Shown one piece after another: positions 14,951 to 17,562 of a stretch of 17,562 bases of DNA; the first letter of the stretch is position 1, and the number at the start of each line of letters is the position of its first letter. The notes under the pieces were generated by a model. It did not search any database. It worked only from the letters and a program-made list of their open reading frames with translations, and was not told the DNA's origin. The DNA is taken from assembly GCA_002707085.1 (NCBI GenBank), contig PALY01000010.1, forward strand, positions 1,843 through 19,404. The letters are read 5' to 3'. Position numbers and translations under genes: made by a program. The stretch comes from Deltaproteobacteria bacterium (GTDB taxonomy: Bacteria > Myxococcota_A > UBA796).

Positions 14951-15801
14951 TGCAGTTACACGCCATTGCTGAGATTTTTGCACTCCTTGTTGGTTTATGT
15001 GTCGGTAGTTTTCTCAACGTATGCATTGCCCGGATGCCGGAGGACCGATCGGTCGTATCGCCGCCCAGTCATTGTCCAGCGTGCGGTGCCGGCATTCGTC
15101 CTTGGGACAACATTCCATTGCTGAGTTGGGTCATCTTGCGCGGGCGTTGTAGAGACTGTGGCACTTCAATTTCGGTGCTGTATCCAATCATAGAATTGAT
15201 GACGGGTCTGATGTTTTGGGTTCTTTTCCACCGTTTTATTCCAGGCCCTGAAGCATTGACTCAGGGGAATCTGTTGGCGTATGGCCTGATTTGCACAATG
15301 GTTGCGATGCTCATTGGCCAAACGTTCATCGATATTCGACACTTCATCATTCCCAACGAGTTCAGTATTTACGCTGCCCCAATCGGCATTCTTGGAATGT
15401 GGGGCGTGTCCAGCTTTGGCGTTGACTATGGCGTGATTGCTTCTGGATGGCGAGACGCTGCCGTGGGGTCGGTGTTGGGCGGGGGGAGCCTCGCGCTCAT
15501 CATGGGTGCGTACTGGTTGTTTCGGCGAGAGGAAGGCATGGGCATGGGTGACGTGAAGTTGCTGATGATGATCGGTGCCTTTTTGGGAACTGTACCCGCC
15601 ATACCGTTTGTGTTGATCGTGTCTTCTTTGGCGGGTGCGTTGGTGGGGTTACCCATGGCTTTGTTTGGGAATAAAGGGTTGCGTGTAGCGATGCCGTTTG
15701 GGCCATTTTTGGCATTTGGCGCGATTCTCTACGTGCTGCATGGCCCAGAAATTATTGCCCGGTTCTTTCCGGGTGTGTCTTTTCTTCTTCAATCCTCTTG
15801 A
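14947..15801 (+). CDS. pilD: Prepilin peptidase / N-methyltransferase (A24 family)
   Basis: The 284-residue membrane protein starts with a FALLVGLCVGSFLNV segment (11-25), then a cytosolic loop with two CxxC pairs (CPAC 43-46, CRDC 68-71), the metal-binding part tied to the N-methyltransferase domain. The two catalytic aspartates are D129 (FIDIRHFIIP) and D202 (GMGMGDVKLL). It cleaves and methylates type IV prepilins and type II secretion pseudopilins at the inner membrane. Its ATG overlaps the DegT stop, and GAGG (14936-14939) lies seven bases upstream. A second ATG follows at once. No pilin or T2SS gene is in the window, so this is an orphan copy within a coupled exporter/aminotransferase string. 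Confidence 0.93.
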   Translation: MMQLHAIAEIFALLVGLCVGSFLNVCIARMPEDRSVVSPPSHCPACGAGIRPWDNIPLLSWVILRGRCRDCGTSISVLYPIIELMTGLMFWVLFHRFIPGPEALTQGNLLAYGLICTMVAMLIGQTFIDIRHFIIPNEFSIYAAPIGILGMWGVSSFGVDYGVIASGWRDAAVGSVLGGGSLALIMGAYWLFRREEGMGMGDVKLLMMIGAFLGTVPAIPFVLIVSSLAGALVGLPMALFGNKGLRVAMPFGPFLAFGAILYVLHGPEIIARFFPGVSFLLQSS

Positions 15802-15842
15802 TGAACGGGTAGGCGTCCGCTCACAGTCATGCCTTGCAGGGC
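15802..15842. other. Convergent gap between prepilin peptidase and radical SAM genes
   Basis: These 41 bases separate two convergent stop codons. I see no strong stem-loop with a T-run, only a short imperfect GCC/GGC pairing near 15831-15842. No confident terminator is called. Confidence 0.3.
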
Positions 15843-16634
15843 TTAGAAGCTTTCTGCTGCGCGCAAGCGGCCCGTGTCAGGGACATCCATTCCAATGGCT
15901 CGGCAAGTGTCAGCATGCAGCTTGTCGGCTTGGTCTTGGTCTCCACAATTGAGTGGACGGAAGTAGATTGTATCTCTCAGTTCACTTGGCCAATCGTATG
16001 TCACAGCGGGAGCGCGCAAGCGCATTTGCCAATGTTCGAGGAAATCTCGGGCTTCGTGATCGTTACCGGGTTGTACGACGTACGCCAAAGTGACTTTGGG
16101 CCACGTCAGTTGCAACTCATCTCGAATCTTCAAGAAACGCTCGATGTTTTTGTAGACTTGTTCACCCCGGTCCGCGCCCTTGATCAGTTTGTAGACTGGG
16201 GGAGAGTGTGCATCGACTGAAAAATGCAGGAACCGGAATGTGTCTTCAAGTTGGCCCGGTGAATTTGCGAGTCGCAGTAGCAACTTTGATCTTGCGGCAG
16301 AAAACACAACACCATTGGTATGGAGTTTGAATTCGCGAAACAATCGATTGCCTTGATTGATGGCAAAGGCGTATTCGACGAACTTGTCGAACTCCGGATG
16401 GATGGTGGGTTCGCCCAACCAGTGTGGACATAAGTGTACGTCTTCTTCGATGTCAGACAAGCCGTGAAGAGAGTCTTTCCACGTATCCCAGTTCATGAAC
16501 TTTTTGGGCATTCCGTGTGCATCATCTCGCATGGATTGACTGCACATCGTACATTTGATGTTGCAATGATCGGTGAGTTCGAGATTGATGTTGATCGACA
16601 TACTTCTAAATGTGTCGCCGGATTTCGGCTTCAT
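15843..16634 (-). CDS. Radical SAM protein with incomplete C-terminal SPASM region
   Basis: Cys24, Cys28 and Cys31 in DHCNIKCTMCSQ form the CX3CX2C [4Fe-4S] motif, and LGEPTIHP (73-80) is a GGEP-like SAM-binding motif. FKLHTNGV (102-109) and LHFSVDAHSP (136-145) are the next strands of the half barrel. The C-terminus has NCGDQDQADKLHADTC and then ends 19 residues later, so the second auxiliary cysteine set (CxxCxxxxxC) is missing. The protein, at 263 residues, is thus a bare radical SAM core with a stub. A start at 16601 (MSININLEL) would avoid the 29-base overlap with the upstream gene and is at least as likely. It is the second gene of a minus-strand pair. Substrate is unknown; peptide or sugar modification is common for such pairs. 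Confidence 0.85.
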   Translation of the reverse strand: MKPKSGDTFRSMSININLELTDHCNIKCTMCSQSMRDDAHGMPKKFMNWDTWKDSLHGLSDIEEDVHLCPHWLGEPTIHPEFDKFVEYAFAINQGNRLFREFKLHTNGVVFSAARSKLLLRLANSPGQLEDTFRFLHFSVDAHSPPVYKLIKGADRGEQVYKNIERFLKIRDELQLTWPKVTLAYVVQPGNDHEARDFLEHWQMRLRAPAVTYDWPSELRDTIYFRPLNCGDQDQADKLHADTCRAIGMDVPDTGRLRAAESF

Positions 16635-17562
16635 GCTGCAGGATGTTCCACGAACACTCCTGACATCGGGGTAAGGGCTGTTTTCTTAGCATGCCCTGCC
16701 GGACGGTTTGAAGAAAGGGATCGTCGCTCCATATTTTTTGTAGAGAAGTTTTGGCAGCAGAGCCACCTTCTCCGGCCAGTACGCAGCATGGGCTGGTACG
16801 CCCATCGGCTGCCACCACCAAATAGTGCCATGCTTTGAGACACGGGGCGCCTTGAAATCCAGGCTTGTCCGGGGTGTCGATATGGGTGTTTCCTCGATTC
16901 AATCGATCCGGTTCTAGGAAGTTTTCTAAGGTTGTGACGATACCCAGTTTGTTTGCAAGCTTGATGGCCTTCCGTGCAATCTTTGGGACTTGTTTCCGTT
17001 GTGCATCGCTGAGGGCGAGCGCTTGTTGTTCTGGCGTATAGGCGATCAGCGCATCGAAATCGATCCTGAAAGCACCAATAGAGTGACCAAGGCGGACCAT
17101 GTCAGACAAGGTCTCAAAATTCTTATTGGTGAGAACAAAATGAATCGCGACTCTTGGAGTATCGAGTCCCAGTTGGCGTCGACGCACTGAAAGTCGGCAT
17201 GCGTTTCGGATCGACCGCCGAAACGCGCCAGGCTGACCTCGGAGCGGGTCATGGATTTCAGCAGTAGGGCCATCGATAGAAAAGTGAATTTCATCCCAGC
17301 CGATGTCCAATAGAGTATCGGCAAGTTTCGCGTTGAGGAGGGTGCCATTGGTGGTCAAAATCCCTTCCATTCCATGTTCTTTGGCGCGGACCATGATCTG
17401 TGGTGTGGCATCTTTGCGCAACAAAGGCTCTCCGCCGCCCAACAGAAACAAGCGTTGAACACCCAGTTCAGCGGCTTCATCAACAATGCTGAGCAAACGC
17501 TCCGGACTCAGCTCATTCACGGGTGGACGATGCCGGTCCGTGGTGTCGCAGAAGCTACAATT
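16606..17562 (-). CDS. Radical SAM/SPASM protein, N-terminus cut by window edge
   Basis: A GTG at 17520 could be taken as the start, but the frame stays open to the last base. The 14 extra codons begin NCSFCDTTDR, whose CSFC is the last half of the CX3CX2C cluster motif. The real start is therefore outside the window. After it come LGGGEPLLRK (41-50), ILTTNGTLL (68-76) and EIHFSIDGPT, as in radical SAM half barrels. The C-terminal part is a SPASM domain: APCLKAWHYLVVAADGRTSPCC, then a KIWSDDPF segment, and CQEC near the end. It should hold one or two auxiliary clusters. It is the upstream neighbour of the shorter radical SAM gene, and the two probably work in one pathway. Family members mature RiPPs or modify other small substrates; nothing here tells which. 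Confidence 0.88.
   Translation of the reverse strand, partial: NCSFCDTTDRHRPPVNELSPERLLSIVDEAAELGVQRLFLLGGGEPLLRKDATPQIMVRAKEHGMEGILTTNGTLLNAKLADTLLDIGWDEIHFSIDGPTAEIHDPLRGQPGAFRRSIRNACRLSVRRRQLGLDTPRVAIHFVLTNKNFETLSDMVRLGHSIGAFRIDFDALIAYTPEQQALALSDAQRKQVPKIARKAIKLANKLGIVTTLENFLEPDRLNRGNTHIDTPDKPGFQGAPCLKAWHYLVVAADGRTSPCCVLAGEGGSAAKTSLQKIWSDDPFLQTVRQGMLRKQPLPRCQECSWNILQHEAEIRRHI

Noticed and set aside
1..17562. CRISPR arrays, tRNA or rRNA genes, insertion sequences
   Set aside because: No regularly spaced direct repeats, no recognisable tRNA cloverleaf and no transposase motif were noticed on either strand. Gaps between genes are all under 100 bases, leaving little room for them.

Overview
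The window reads as a compact chromosomal segment from a Gram-negative (diderm) bacterium. A lipoprotein-type signal, an exported beta-rich protein, an aspartate/glutamate leucyltransferase of the N-degron pathway and a prepilin peptidase all fit that. The architectures (TerB-FHA fused to an ABCG-type exporter, a HEAT-like protein paired with a degenerate HD-GYP protein, a DpgA-type type III polyketide synthase) suggest Myxococcota or another former-Deltaproteobacteria lineage. This is inferred from gene content; no rRNA, tRNA or housekeeping phylogenetic marker is present. No insertion sequence, CRISPR array, integrase or phage gene was seen, and no stretch over 300 bases lacks a gene.

Layout from left to right. 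(1) A class I SAM-dependent methyltransferase runs in from the left edge and ends in a stem-loop. (2) A plus-strand unit (873-4658) encodes a helical lipoprotein, a small exported protein with a PPC-like fold, and an 833-residue TerB-FHA-ABC ATPase-ABC2 permease fusion. It looks like a phosphopeptide-gated, ABCG-like exporter with two envelope partners. (3) A minus-strand operon (7108-4655) encodes a DpgA-like 3,5-dihydroxyphenylacetyl-CoA synthase, a crotonase with one altered catalytic position, and a GNAT acetyltransferase, all with tight or overlapping junctions. It looks like a small biosynthetic unit starting from malonyl-CoA. (4) Two overlapping plus-strand genes (7181-10553) encode a HEAT-like protein and a degenerate HD-GYP protein that appear to share the same N-terminal module. 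They probably form one signalling pair. (5) A second crotonase, with both catalytic glutamates, lies on the minus strand and is divergent from bpt. (6) Plus-strand bpt is translationally coupled to a free-standing SPASM/Twitch iron-sulfur domain. It is followed by a coupled string: ABC ATPase, ABC-2 permease, DegT-type aminotransferase and prepilin peptidase. (7) At the right end two radical SAM genes lie on the minus strand. The outer one is cut by the window edge inside its iron-sulfur cysteine motif, and the inner one lacks a full C-terminal SPASM domain.

The observations most worth following are the DpgA unit without DpgC in this window, the repeated N-terminal module in the HEAT/HD-GYP pair, the TerB-FHA-ABCG fusion, and the lone SPASM domain beside bpt, about 3.5 kb from a radical SAM gene that seems to lack one. 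All functional names come from motif reading, not database searches.
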